This document shows positions 23,236 through 35,005 of a DNA stretch of 64,000 nt, one piece after another. Source of the DNA: Gongronella butleri (Eukaryota; Mucoromycota; Mucoromycetes; Mucorales; Cunninghamellaceae); contig JAIWZP010000054.1 in NCBI GenBank assembly GCA_025201375.1, positions 1 to 64,000 of the forward strand. Direction: 5' to 3'. Position 1 is the first letter of the stretch. The number at the start of each line of letters is the position of its first letter. The notes beneath the pieces were generated by a model. That model saw only the letters and a program-made list of their open reading frames with translations, had not been told where the DNA came from and made no database searches. A program made the position numbers and the translations under genes.

Positions 23236-25753
23236 ATTAGACCGTTGTCGAGCAAATCGCGATCAAAGATTTTGATGAAAAAGCGAATTTTCTCTGCGAG
23301 TGTTAGCCATCCGTCAATGAAACTTGTTTCATTCGATAGAGATGCAAGAGGTGCTTTTGACACGTTAAAATGGCATGTGTCGTCCAATCGCTTGCCGAGA
23401 ACATCGAGGCTAAAAAAATTGTAGTAATGTTACATTTGACCGGCTTTTTTCACAAGCGTACAAAGTTCAGGCATCGGTCAAACAAACGTTCCAGAAATGA
23501 AGCCCACGCCAAGCGTGTCTCTTTCGAATGGAGGAGGAGCCAGCAGTTTCATCTCGATCCACAAATTATTTCGAAAGCCACTGCTAAATTTGTGAAAATG
23601 TCGATATTTTGGATTCATCTGCACACCGGCTCAACTGACCTCTGGTGGTTTCAACGTCATGTTGAAAAAACGCGATTAAATGACCTAAAACAAGGGGTTT
23701 GCAGGGACCCAACCATAATTTGTGGTTTTTAAAATTGGATTTGTGAAAATCTTTAAGCAATTGCAAAAAAATTCAAAATTGTCGACAACTCGCGTCGGCC
23801 AGCAGTACTTTGATCTCTGGTTTTTAATCATTTTTAAAAAAAATGCGTGGAAATGATCAAATGACATTGCTTCGGCAAGGATCCAATCCTTACCGGTAGG
23901 TATTTTTTGGAATTCAGCATGATGATGAAACCAAGCAACACAACAACTGAGCGCCCCGACACCACGCACATGAGTCACCTCAAATGAATCAGTGGTCAAA
24001 CGCGCGCGGTAGTAGTACTGTAAAAGCGCTTGTGATTTGGGAACAACATCGCGCGCGTCAAGTTTTCGCTCGGCAAGTTATCATAGCCTTGAGGGGGGTC
24101 GTTTTGACCCTGTTTTGATCCTGATTTTATGAAAAATGCATGTTCTTCTCAAAACGGAGTGATCCGATCTCTGAAAAAATTCGACATCTCGGGCCTTTTG
24201 TGTTCGGCAGCCTCTATTCATAGCTTAAACATAGGACCCGATGAACAAGATCCGGAGGACGCGACCTGCATACGTAAGGGCGGGGCAAGGTGTTTTCCAT
24301 TTTGGTAATGTAGGTAAGCGACAACGGCCCAACGTATCGTCACGCGAGTCACCTCAAATGAGTTTATGATCAAAGACGGTGAAAAAAGCGCTTGTGTTTT
24401 GGAGACATTGAGGTAAGATCTCGGCGATTTGGGGTACAATAATACTGTACTAGTGTATCAAATCATAGCTCGCTCTGAAGCCCCACATTTTCGATACGTA
24501 TTGGTTTGGCAGACATAATACTGGGTCGTCGGCTCTGCCTCTGTGCCATGTTGAAAAAAGACGCGACGAAATGGCCTAATGAAAAAGCTTTGGAGGCGAT
24601 CCACTCATGGTTTGTATCATAGTGGTTAAGATTGGGTTTGTGAAAATACAGTAGGCATTTTTGGGCGATTTTATTACAAGCGCTTGATTAATCTCTGGAT
24701 TCAAAGAATTATTTTTAATGAAAGAGACGTAGTCTAGTATCATAGAAAAGCTTTGGAGGCGATGTTTGTATGTTTGCGGTGGTCAATTATCATATCATAT
24801 ACCGTATGTTTGTCAAAATTCGTGAAAAGAAATTGTGCACGTCCGGACAACACACGGCAGGCTACTGTAAGCAATTCTTAATTTTGACTGTCGAGGACCC
24901 GCGCCACCGAGTTGCTGGTTGTCTTGTTTTTTTTTTTTTTTTTTACAAAGTGCACTGTTTTGGGTTACTGGATGCAAGCATTTGGGATGGATCCTGCTTT
25001 GACGCGTCGCGCTCTCACAATTTTGTGTTTGGCGGTCCGGCTGACTCGACGGAAGCGCAGAGCTCACTACACGAAGTATGGTGGCAAACTTTAATTTTAG
25101 GCGATCTGCCCACTTTTTTTTTTTTTTTTCTGGAAATTGGCTGGCTATACGCTTTGCCAGAGTGGTACGCAGTTAGCGGGATCAAGCTGGCGACAAGTCG
25201 ACGCCCAATGCGGCAGGATTTACTGCTTTGTCGCTCCACACGACGTTCCATGCTGACAAAAAAAAAAAAAAAGGTTCATTTTTTGGTGACACAAACAGCC
25301 AATGGACGGAACGAATAGCAAGAGGATGGCGCGCAGGCGTGCCGGTGCATTGAGCAAATGTCACGCCATTGCGTAAGGAGGTGAACGACCTTTGTGGACA
25401 TGCACCAATCCAATGATTCGAGCCATTGTGCACGAGGGGAAAGGGATGTCCCATGGCCGACCTCTTTCTTTTGTTGTTGTTTGCGCCTGTGCTTGTGTGA
25501 CACTTCCTTGTTTCCGGGAATTCATGATGGGGCGGGGCCGTTCATCCGCGAAAAGACAAATATCAGCTCAGCTCAGCATGGGACGCCTACCAAATCAGGC
25601 ATAGTGTCTTGTCCATGTCACCGCCCAAATCCGCGACGGATCATGGATTGGAACGGCATGAATCACGCAGAAAAAAAAAGAGGCGCGTGTCTTTTTTTTT
25701 AAGGGACGACGTGTTTAATGTCAAAGCGAACAAGGAAGCGGCAAAAAGAATCG
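23236..25753. repeat. Repeat-rich intergenic region with two diverged tandem segments
   Basis: Segments at about 23650-23860 and 24535-24725 resemble each other: both contain catgttgaaaaaa, a cgcga word, gatttgtgaaaat or gggtttgtgaaaat, and gatctctgg or aatctctgg. A second pair is about 23965-23995 and 24345-24375 (agtcacctcaaatga). Paired words such as aatactgtact (24430) also occur. The section 24800-25700 has poly(T) and poly(A) runs but no credible gene. Nothing codes for a known protein. Confidence 0.5.
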
Positions 25754-26359
25754 CTACATCATGTATCTATTGTATGGTGGGTAGTACGAGAAGCGCTGGT
25801 ATGGGGTCATGGGGCGGCTGCCATAGTAAGGGTACGACTGAGCATTGTACATGCCGGCATAGCCATAATTGGGGTATTGTTGTTGCATCGGCATCATTGG
25901 CCAGTAGGATGACGTCGGCATGGCGTAGGGTGGATACGAAGAGTAAGACGAATAATATGAGGGCATCGAGGGATAATAGGATTGCTGCATTGGATATGCG
26001 TAAGAGGCACCAGGGTACCCATACGCCGACGGATAAGCGTACGACGACGGGTATCCGTAGCCACCACCATTACTATAGGCATAAACTTGCTGAGGTTGCT
26101 GCTGATGCTGCTGATAGCGGTTCAGGCCATATGCAAGGGCACCGGAAAGCAATGCATTGCGCCAGAAATGCGACTGGCCTAGTTCGTCGGCCGGCTGGTC
26201 TTGCTGCTGTTGATCTTGTTGCTGGTGTTGGTGATGATCAATCCACTCTGAGCCGAGGAACGTGGCGGCGGCGGCTAGGAGAGGATTGATGCCTCCTTGG
26301 TTGCTCTGGGATGCAGGCGCTTGATTGTTGCCATAGGCATCAAGCAATTGATTGAACAT
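25754..26359 (-). CDS. Tyr/Pro/Gln/Ser-rich low-complexity protein of unknown function
   Basis: Single exon, 201 residues. I do not recognise a family. Residues 1-40 look ordered (NPLLAAAATFLGSEWID); a His/Gln-rich stretch follows (QQQDQQQQDQ), then a short conserved-looking helix (HFWRNALLSGALAYGLNRY), and from about residue 95 a strongly Tyr-rich tail with recurring YP, YS and YG pairs, ending PPYNRYMM. No signal peptide is evident. Composition resembles prion-like or condensate-forming domains; it could also be a wall or spore protein exported unconventionally. It shares a 329-bp divergent promoter with the C2H2 regulator. Confidence 0.7.
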   Translation of the reverse strand: MFNQLLDAYGNNQAPASQSNQGGINPLLAAAATFLGSEWIDHHQHQQQDQQQQDQPADELGQSHFWRNALLSGALAYGLNRYQQHQQQPQQVYAYSNGGGYGYPSSYAYPSAYGYPGASYAYPMQQSYYPSMPSYYSSYSSYPPYAMPTSSYWPMMPMQQQYPNYGYAGMYNAQSYPYYGSRPMTPYQRFSYYPPYNRYMM

Positions 26360-26688
26360 GAAAATGAAAAGATGAGAATGATGAAAAAAAAAAAAAAAAG
26401 AAACGAGAATGAGAGCGACGGAAAATGCGGCCCTTCATGCCTCTGGTTTTCATGTCGATATGGGTTACACAGGGCATCAGCATAGGTTTTCCAAAAGAAA
26501 GCACCGCTTTCTTTTTTTATCTTTTTTTGCTGCTCCTTTTTCTTCTTCTCTGCTTCACTCCTTTTTTTTTCTCACTCTTCTCTGCTTCCCTTCGTTTTAT
26601 ATTCTACTTTTTTTTTTTTTTTGCCCTCTCATTTTTCTTTCTTTTATCTCTGATTTTTCTTTGTTTCTTTTTTTCCTGTCGCGTTGCT
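26360..26688. promoter_or_regulatory. Divergent intergenic region between the Tyr-rich and C2H2 genes
   Basis: 329 bp between opposing starts; dominated by a long T/C-rich tract (about 26510-26675) just before the C2H2 ATG, typical of the leaders in this window. Confidence 0.4.
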
Positions 26689-28311
26689 ATGTCGTCGTCC
26701 GCCACGTCACTACCGTCTATCAAATTCCTATTGAGTCAGTCTGTCGAAGGTAAAGAAGCGCGGGCTCGGCAACGGTGCTAGTGCCTTTTTTTCGGTTCAA
26801 AGTGAAACACTGTTTTGTTGTTGCGTTTGTGCAGAAACGTGTGTCTTTTTGCAGTCGTTTCTCCTTTTTTTTTTCTTTTATCCCTGCTCACGCTCAATTG
26901 TGTCTTTTTTTCTTTCTTTTGGTGCATAGACAATAAAAAGCCAAGTCGAGGGCACCGCGCGAGCCACAGTGTGAGTTCGTTGCCGACGGAATTGCAGAAT
27001 TTGTCACTGGATGCTCCGAAAGCCAAAGATGACTCCGCTCTCATGAGGCACCAGGACGCGACTTCTTTTCAATTTGACGCAAGCAAGTCGCCCATGACAC
27101 CATCAACAAGGCTGGCCGCCAATTCCTCGACTGCACACGCGATTTCAGGGTCGGGCAGCACGGATTCCCGTGAATTGGGAGTTACTGTCACTTCTAGCAG
27201 CAGCAAGTTGTTGCAGCCAATGCCATTGACGCCGTCGGGTCGTCCGTCACATCATCAGCGATCTGTTTCAGATCTGCCTCATCTCTTGTCGCTCCGCCAG
27301 CATCCGTACCACGGTCATCAGCATCACACGCCGCCGCCATTGCCACCATCGTCGTCCATGGCGCATCCTCATCCTCATCCGCATCACACGCTGCCCATGC
27401 AGCCGTCGCCGTCGACGTCGTCGGCTTCCGGGTCACTTGCACCGCCTTTTTACAGGGTATCGCCTTCGACTTCGACACATTCGCATCAACAACAACAACA
27501 ACAACAACAACAGCCACATTCGTCGCTTTCATCGTCAACGTCATCATCGTTGTCGTATCATCACCACGCGGGGTCGCTGCCGCCATCGGGCCCATACCAT
27601 GCACCTGGCATGCCATTGCATCATTCGCGCAAGCGACATCAGACTCACCGACGCGCTGTTTCGGCAACAACTGTCGACCACCTGATGCACCCGCCGTCGT
27701 CATCATCGACACCACCACCCGTGCCGCCCATCCCGTGGATTCACCGTGCACATTCCAACAGTCCGCCGGAATCGCATTTAAATTTTCCAACGAACACGCA
27801 TCCCGCGCCATTGGACGCGTTCATGGTTGGCAAACGGCTGCCGGCATCTCTCCAGGACCAGCAACAGCAACAGCAGCAGCCGCCGCAACAACCACAGCAA
27901 CCACAACCATCAGCACAACCACAAGAAGCGTCATTGTCCACGCACGACCAGCAGCAAATGGAGGAATTGGATGCATTGACCGACCATGACGACGATTCGC
28001 AGGACGACGCGGGTTTTGCTACTTCTGGCAAGAGCAACAAGCATCTGCCGACGCATGCGATGGTCAATGGCATGCATTTGCCGCGCGACATGGTCACTGG
28101 CCGCTATCTTTGTCCATTTTGTAAAAAGGCATTTTCGCGCCCGTCGTCTTTGCGCATCCACACACACTCACACACCGGCGAAAAGCCCTTCGTCTGCACA
28201 GAAAAGGGCTGTGGTCGCCGATTCTCCGTCCAGAGCAATATGCGAAGGCATCTGCGCGTCCATCGCCTCGGTAGAAAGCACCATTACATGCGTCTCGATT
28301 ACACAGCCTAG
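26689..28311 (+). CDS. C2H2 zinc-finger transcription regulator with two C-terminal fingers
   Basis: Exons 26689-26749 and 26930-28311; intron phase 1; 480 residues. Residues 1-20 form a short conserved-looking start (LPSIKFLLSQSVE). The middle is low complexity: Ser/Thr/Pro/His-rich runs, a Gln run of nine near residue 190, and further Gln/Pro repeats near 320. The last 70 residues hold two fingers: YLCPFCKKAFSRPSSLRIH with HTH spacing, the linker THTGEKP-like HSHTGEKPF, and FVCTEKGCGRRFSVQSN with RRHLRVH. Two C-terminal C2H2 fingers after a disordered N-terminus is the usual build of fungal DNA-binding regulators; the target genes cannot be deduced. AATAAA lies about 220 bp after the stop. 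Confidence 0.88.
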
Positions 28312-28532
28312 TCGTTCTCTCTCCTCCTCCCCATCCTTTTTCATTTTTTTTATTAATACGCTAGATTTGATTCCCCTGACCCTCCTTGCTTCCCAGCGCG
28401 CGACCGCGTCTCTCCCTCCTTTGCCATTTTGCTCCCCTGCCTTTTGCCATCTCATGTATTTATACAATTTTCCCTTTTTTCCTTTTTTTCGCCATTTCAT
28501 TGACCTCCTCTTGCCTGCAATACCAAATTTCA

Positions 28533-28538
28533 AATAAA
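28533..28538 (+). terminator. Polyadenylation signal AATAAA for the C2H2 gene
   Basis: AATAAA about 220 bp beyond the stop codon and followed by a T/C-rich stretch. Confidence 0.4.
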
Positions 28539-28925
28539 CTTTCTTTTTTTTCTTACCATTGGGGCTCTGTTGGTCTATGCAACACAAGATGTTTTTTGTG
28601 CACTTGTATGCAAAAAGATGCACGGTGCTCGGCCACCTGACAAGTTTTTTTTTTAAAAAAAAGAAAAAAGATCGCCTCGAGCTGCATAAAATCAAGTGAC
28701 ATGGCGGCTTTCCCACCTGATCATATTTGCGCATGTTGCGCCTGAAAAAAGTGTTTGATGGGTTGATGATCACGTCCAATTTGGCGCGACACTTTTATTT
28801 CAAATGCATCCGAGCAACAGGGGGGATCGATGTATGGGCTCCAAAGAAGAGAAGCGAGTGAGATGGACTATTTACAGGAAAAAAAGGGGCGATGCAAAGC
28901 AAAAAAAAAATGCGAGATTTGGCGT

Positions 28926-29184
28926 CTATTTCTTCATTTTCGTCTCGGTGAACAAGACATGCTGCTTGACTATGAATTCAAAAAATGAAAAAAGAAGGCG
29001 TCAATGGTATGATAATGACGTTTGAAGAGAATAAAAAGGACAAGTTGGACCTACCCATAGGATCGTATTTCATCATGGACAGCTTGGGATTGATACGAGG
29101 GCGCGCCTTGATATAATTGTAGCCCGTGCCGGCGGTTGACAGCAGCTTGACAAGGATCACTCTAGCCTTAGCCTTCTTAGCCAT
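28926..29184 (-). CDS. Mitochondrial ribosomal protein bL33m
   Basis: Exons 29184-29055 and 28969-28926; intron GTAGGT...CATAG, phase 1; 57 residues. MAKKAKARVILVKLLSTAGT, then YIKARPRINPKLSMMKYDP, then HVLFTETKMKK reproduce the bL33 pattern of a short basic protein with the KYDP-x-x-x-x-H-x-L-F core. The length matches bacterial and mitochondrial L33. It is part of the large mitochondrial ribosomal subunit. A minus-strand AATAAA lies at 28794-28799. It is head-to-head with the OCRL gene, only 198 bp apart. Confidence 0.92.
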
Positions 29185-29382
29185 GGTTGCAAAAGAAAAA
29201 AAGTGGAGAAAGAAGAACAAAAGGCAACAAAGAACAAAAACAAGCCATCAATGCCCCCTTGTCGAATTGCAAGCCCGACTCAATTGCCCCCATTTGATTG
29301 GCTGCTTTTAAAATAAGGCACACTGGCGTTTTTTGGGCCTTTTCACGCTCGCTCTTTCTGCTTCTTTTCTTACACGCTCACC
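29185..29382. promoter_or_regulatory. Divergent promoter region bL33m / OCRL
   Basis: The shortest divergent spacer in the window, 198 bp. It must carry both start regions; a CT-rich leader precedes the OCRL ATG. Confidence 0.45.
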
Positions 29383-32300
29383 ATGGGAGCCTCGCCTGAC
29401 TGTCAAGATGCTCTGCACCTGCTCAAACCTCTTTTACAGCCTATGGACGAAGTGCTGATCATATCCTTTTAATATTACACGTGTGGCTGGCCTCTGCAAA
29501 CCACGCCCCTTTCGCCCTCCCACGCTTTTTTTCACGTTTTTTTTCTCCTTCACTCGCTTTTTGCTCGTTTCTTTGCACATAGTCGGCGTGACGTCGCCCG
29601 ATCGGCGTTTCAAGGAGCCTCTGTACCTCGTTTTGATACAACATACCCCGGAGGCCGAGGCGCCGTCTGCTTGGTATGCAAGACACGACGGAGAAAACGC
29701 GCGTTTGAGCCTAAATTCGCAATTTTACGGAATTGCTGACCCCTGATTACTATCTTTTTTTTTTTTTTTTCAATTGTAGCGTGGCTCTGTACAAATATCA
29801 CGTAGGATTGACGCCACTCCATGTTCTCGGTGTCGTTCCTGAGATGCATTTGGACATTGCACAAGCCAATTTGTCCGGCGACAGGAATTCGCCTGTTGGT
29901 AAAGAGCATTTTTATTTTACTTTTTAGCTTTTGCACGTGATGGGGCCGTGCTTGGTGGGTAGATCCTCATTGTCATTTGTGTGAATTTCCATAGATTTGG
30001 TCGTCAAGCTCACTGTCAAGGATGAAGCCATGGAAGTTATCTTTACACAGCGCGATGATATGTCCTCTTTTATTGCCAAGGTCAAGGACGCCATTGCCGC
30101 CGCCAACAGTAAGCCAACGACGCCCGCCCCAGAATGACGCGTGTCAAAACGCGCGTTTCATTTTTTTCATCTTTTTTAATCTTTTTTTTCATTTTTCTCT
30201 CATTTTTTTCTTTTTGCCAATAGGCAAGTTTAGCCGTGATTGGATGGACGCGTATCGTGTGCCAGAAGGTAAGAAAAAAAGGAGCCGGTGATCCACTTTA
30301 TGGTGATTTTCACAAGCGTATTTTGTTTATAGTGCCCGTCAAGCCCAGAGCTGGCCGCAAGTACGACATGAACGCCGTGTCGCACGTGCTTCCGCTGCAG
30401 CGCGCACAGACCCTGGCAGACATGAAGCTGAAACGCGCCAAAACGCGCACGTTGACCACGTCACTTGCCAATCTCGCACTTGAGGGCGACCAGGCCAAGG
30501 AGCACTGGATCAATGCGCAGCTGCTCAAGCGTGAGGACGAATTTGTTCAGTGGGAAAACATCCAGTAAGTTTTCTCTCAGGAAAAAAAAGGAAAAAAAAA
30601 AAACTCACAAATCCCCTTTTTAGCATCTTTTCAGGCACATGGAACGTACACGGCAGCATGCCCACGGAATCTCTGGCTACTTGGCTACAAGGTGAAGCCA
30701 AGGATGCCAATGGCAAGCACATTGAACCTGATTTCTACGTCATTGGGTAAAGGAAACACACCAATTTCATTATTTGTCACAAAAGCTGATGCGTTTCTCG
30801 TCCCAAATCAGGTTGCAAGAGATGGAGAGTGGCACCGAGGCGTACTTGTACTATGATCCGACCAAGGAGAATGCCTGGGTGGACGCGATTCTCAATGGTC
30901 TTGGCCCAAACAAGCAAAAGTACTACAAGGTATTAAAAAAAAACAAATGATTTATGCAATCTTGTCTCTCACGCGTCTCGTTCCATGAATTCCAGGTGGC
31001 ATCGTTGCAATTGGTGACGCTGCTGGTGATTGTGATTGCCAAGGCGGAATATCGCTCGGCGATCTCCGAGGTGGACACGTGCTATGCTGGTGTTGGGCTG
31101 ATGAACATGATTGGCAACAAGGGCGGGTGTGGCGTGCGTTTGCGTCTGCATGACACGTACATGTGTTTCATGGCCAGCCATTTGGCCGCCTTTGTCAATA
31201 ATTGCGAGCGCCGCAACCAGGATTTCTGCGAGATTGCCAAGCGTGTCCTGTTCAAGCATCAGGCCGATCCCGCGCTTGCCTATGTCGCCCACGATTGGAA
31301 TGGAGGCGGCGACGAGGGCGTGTCCTACTTGCAGCACAATGGCCTTGTCTTTGACAGCGACAAGCAAGCGTCCATCTTCCATGCCGAGTAAAGAAAGAGA
31401 CAAAAAAAAAAAAAAATAGAAACAGAGGCCACACTCACACGCCCTTTTTTTTTTCATGGCAGCCATCTTATCTGGCTCGGCGATCTCAACTATCGACTAA
31501 ATTTGTCCGAGGCCGAGGTCAAGCAGCGATTGGCGCACAACAATTATGACGAGCTCCTTGAATATGATCAGGTACATCTCATTTTGTGGGATGAAATGGT
31601 CACTTTTGATCGATTCACACTTTTTTATGATGTGTTATAGCTGGGAATTGAGCGCCGCGCCGGCCGCACGTTCCCGATGTTTGAAGAGGGCCCCATCCGC
31701 TTTGCACCGACGTACAAGTACGATTCGGGCACAAATCGTTACGACACGAGGTATGACCAAGTCAGTGATCCATTTTGGATGCGCAATTTACGCGGCCCCG
31801 CCTTTTTTCATAGTGCCAAGCGACGCGCCCCCTCGTGGACCGATCGTATCTTGTGGAAAAAGCCGTCCAATCCTGACAAACCTATGCTCACACAATTGAC
31901 ATACGACAATTGCATGGATATGATGCTCAGCGACCACAAGCCCGTGCACGCCATGTTTTCCGCCAAGGTAGGCTGCAAAATGGAATGAACCATGGAAGAA
32001 AAAAAATGGGAGGGCATATCGACTGACGCGCGTTTTTGATTTTAGGTGCGCCATTTGGACCATTCCAAGCTCCAGAGCACGCGATTGGCGCTTGCACAGC
32101 AGCTCAAGGATACAAAGGACGATTTGACGACCAAGGGCAAGATTTCGACGTCGTTCATTGAGTTTGGGCCTGTGCAATTCATGGAGTACAAGGAAAAGAC
32201 GCTTGTTCTGGAGAACACGGGTCAAGTGGTGGCGGCATTCCGGTTCATTGCCAAGCTTGACGAGCCGCGCGTGGTCCCTGCGTGGCTCCAGGTCAGTCCG

Positions 32301-33468
32301 CAGCAAGGATTGCTTGGTCCGGGCGAAAAAGTCGTGATTCAATTCGACCTGATGATCGACGCGAGCGTTTCCGCGCCATTGAACCAAGGCACGCAGACCA
32401 TTGACGATATTTTGATTCTGCGTCTCGAGAACGGCAAGGACTTTTTCATCGTGATCAAGGGCGAATACCAGCGCACGTGCTTTGGCATGCCTCTGGAAGC
32501 CCTGTCGCCCATGTCCATCCCTGCCATGCCAAACCCCGCCACAGAGACCGTCCAATCGCCGCCCGAGCGTCGCAAACGCATGTTCCAGGCCGCAAAGGCC
32601 ACGCTCGCCAACCACCATCACACCGAGGGCGCAACACCCTCATCCACGTCGTCATCCGCGTCATCCGCGTCGTCCTCCATCACATCACAACAGGCCAATC
32701 TGCCAAAGGAATTGTGGCGCCTGCTCACCTTCCTTTGGAACAAGAGCATGCTTGGTTTGGTAAGCCCAAAAATAATAGGGGGACTCGTAAAAAAACGCGC
32801 AAACTGACGCGCTGTTTCGCGTGATTTTTTTATTTTTGCAGCCGACGCTCTTTTTGGAGCACGGTGACCGTGTGCTCTGTGACTACATCCGCAAGTGCCT
32901 GGACGACGGGGACACGTTTGATCCTGCGGTGCTCCTTGGCGACGACGGTGGCCAAGAGCAAGAGGCGCGAGGCGCCAATTCGGTCGTTGACGTGCTTGTC
33001 GCCTTTTTGGAGTGCTTGCCTGAGCCTGTGATCCCTGTAGCCTTGTACGCTGAGGCCCTGGCGGCCTCGGAGTCCAATGAGCGCGTCAAATTGGTAGGCA
33101 AATTCAACAAGTGTTTTATAGAAATCTCAAATTTTATCGTTTTTTTTTTTTATTCTTTAGCTCAAGGACAAACTGCCGCCCCTGCATCTCAATGTGTTGA
33201 TTTACATCAGCAGCTTCTTGGCCGACGCCATACAGTACGCGCCAGCCGATGTCAAGGAGGAGCGGCAATCTTGTATAGGTAAAATTGCAAACGACAAAGA
33301 AAAAAACGAGAAAATCAAGCCAATCAAGTCGCTGACCTTTGAGGTTTCTTGATAGTGTCGCTGTTCACGGTGTTGCTGCGTCATGCGCCCAACTACAAGG
33401 AAGTGAATCCGCCTTTGGCGCGCGTGAAAATGGAGAATTTCATCCGAAGATTGCTTTCTGTAGCTTAG
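29383..33468 (+). CDS. OCRL/INPP5B-type inositol polyphosphate 5-phosphatase with ASH and RhoGAP-like domains
   Basis: Sixteen exons: 29383-29460, 29579-29673, 29780-29898, 29995-30108, 30224-30268, 30333-30564, 30624-30746, 30812-30929, 30996-31387, 31463-31571, 31641-31750, 31814-31967, 32046-32759, 32842-33093, 33161-33278, 33356-33468; 961 residues. An N-terminal PH-like region is followed by the 5-phosphatase (about 225-560) with TWNVHG, GLQEM, GNKGGCGVRL, SHLAAF, WLGDLNYRL, APSWTDRILW and SDHKPVHAMF. The ASH domain (about 575-690) begins FIEFGPVQFMEYKEKTLVL. A Ser/Thr-rich linker leads to a RhoGAP-like domain (about 775-961) in which I see no arginine-finger segment, as in human OCRL. 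The family removes the 5-phosphate of PI(4,5)P2 on endosomes and Golgi. The first intron appears to be AT-AC type. Confidence 0.92.
29461..29578 (+). other. Probable U12-type AT-AC intron in the OCRL gene
   Basis: Intron 1 begins ATATCCTTTT, the exact U12 5' splice-site consensus, and ends TTTGCAC. A branch-like TCTCCTTCAC lies at 29544-29553. Joining codon 26 (ATC, 29458-29460) to ATA at 29579 stays in frame and enters IVGVTSPDRRFKEPLYL. Using the nearby AG at 29581-29582 with this donor would hit TGA within three codons, and no good GT donor exists in exon 1. Confidence 0.7.
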
Positions 33469-34384
33469 GCACCTCACTTGTATTTCATAAAATAACCATT
33501 CATTTCGTTACACTGGCCAGTTTGGGTGCGTCGGGGTCACACACGGGTTCAAATCTGGGGTCATTTGGCTCATTTTTGCGGCAACGACAGCGAGTGGTCG
33601 TTTTGCGCCGAATTCTCGTCAATTGGAAAAATTGAAAATCGAGGTCGGCCAATCTGGCCCAAACTTGCTCACAAGGTAGTCCGTGTCGCGTTTCACGGTA
33701 AAAATCGCACAAAACGCGAGGGTTGTCCAGTGCGATTCCGCGCTAGGAGCGATGAAAGGATTTTCTTTAAAGGCTTCCGGCTCGGCGAGAATGCGACCTA
33801 GAAAGCGGATTTCACGTTGTATGGCAAGGCGCGGCCAAGGCGCGAAATGATATCAGCTAGTGCGGACCGCGTCCAATATCTGTAGCGCGAGATATCACCG
33901 TCGCCAAAATCGCTAAATCAGGGGTCCACTTTGACCGCGTGTAACTCGTGATCCAGCTAGCAATTTTTTTATGATCACTGACACAAGTATGTGCATCAGG
34001 TTCTTCTCTCTTGCATGGCGTTCATTTCATGCTCGTGGATCAAGTTTCGATGGCACTACAAGAGATTTAAAACCAAATATCAAAACGCATAAATTGCCAA
34101 TTGCTCGGAAACACGCTAATCAACCTCAGTTTTTTCTTGGCTTTTTCTCGGTCAAATGGACGGGTTTGTCTGTTGAATTGTGTGGCCAAGAGATTGTGGA
34201 ACCTTGATTTTGCAATTTTTTGATCCTCGACTGTACGTCAGGGAAATTTGGCGATTTTTGTTCGACGCGATTACTCGTGCCTGAGTTATCCTGGAGCATT
34301 GGAAAAGGGCTCATTCGAACCGGGCGCGTGAGCTGCGTCGACTGGCATTCTTTTGGACGCATACTATTCATACCAATTTTGTTT
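33469..34384. other. Intergenic region with dispersed-repeat character
   Basis: No gene recognised. The sequence mixes AT-rich and ACGCG-rich stretches similar in texture to 23.6-24.5 kb. The phrase gggttcaaatctgggg at about 33545 recalls a tRNA T-arm, but no cloverleaf can be drawn around it. Confidence 0.4.
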
Positions 34385-35000
34385 TACTTTGTAAAATGAA
34401 TATTTTTGCATTTTTCCTTTAAATTTTCGTCTCTAGGCATCGCACAACAGTGATTAGAGACTTTTTGGAAAGGAAAAGGAATCGCAAAGAATCCATGGGG
34501 AGAGAAAAGAGCGCGCTGCTCTTCGCCGTACTTTTGAAAATGACAAAAAACATGTATTGTTTAAATGACCATACAGGTAACATGGAAAGCGACCTAGTCA
34601 ATCGCTAACTTTTTGCCCAGCACGCGGCTAGCAGAACCGATGCCAAGGTGGCGACTCTCGAAACTCAGGTCCATCGACAATAGCGACGCGTCCAAAGAGC
34701 GAACATGTCATTTTCGGGCTACAATTGCTCAAATTGCGCGTGAATCGCCCGCCAAACAAGAAGAAAGCGCGTTTGATGACCTTCCCTTCAGTCGTATGCT
34801 CCATTTAACGTCGAATGCTTTCAAGAGACGGGGACAAAGAGAGCGATTTTTCTGGAATGAGATCTGCGGGCCCATTTTTGGCTGTGGAGCGGGGATTTAA
34901 ATCGGCGCTCAGGGGTCTTTGGCGTATACGGCAATCAAGCAGGGCGGGTTTCATTCGAATTTCTTTTTTTTTTTTCTTTTTCGTTTCAGCACGGACTCCT
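34385..35000 (+). repeat. Long direct repeat, copy A (upstream of the GT61 gene)
   Basis: Aligns by eye with copy B at 36362-36980 over about 0.6 kb. Landmarks shared in order: ggca-cgcaca-cagtgatta, gactttttggaaag, ctttttgcccagc, gctagcaga, atgccaag, catcgacaat, gcgtccaaagagc, attttcggg, caattgctcaaat, gcgtgaatcgc, gccaaacaagaaga, cttcagtcgta and cgttttcgt-tcagcacg-like ends. It stops just before the GT61 start codon. Confidence 0.85.
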
Positions 35001-35005
35001 ATGTG

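Noticed and set aside
24770..25318. 182-codon plus-strand frame in the repeat-rich spacer
   Set aside because: Contains poly(T) and poly(A)-coded Phe and Lys runs and no protein-like core.
31788..32621. A 277-codon minus-strand open frame over the OCRL gene
   Set aside because: It covers the 5-phosphatase and ASH exons on the opposite strand, and the sense protein is clearly conserved.
33540..33565. tRNA-like T-arm phrase gggttcaaatctgggg
   Set aside because: No matching acceptor, D or anticodon arms can be folded around it.
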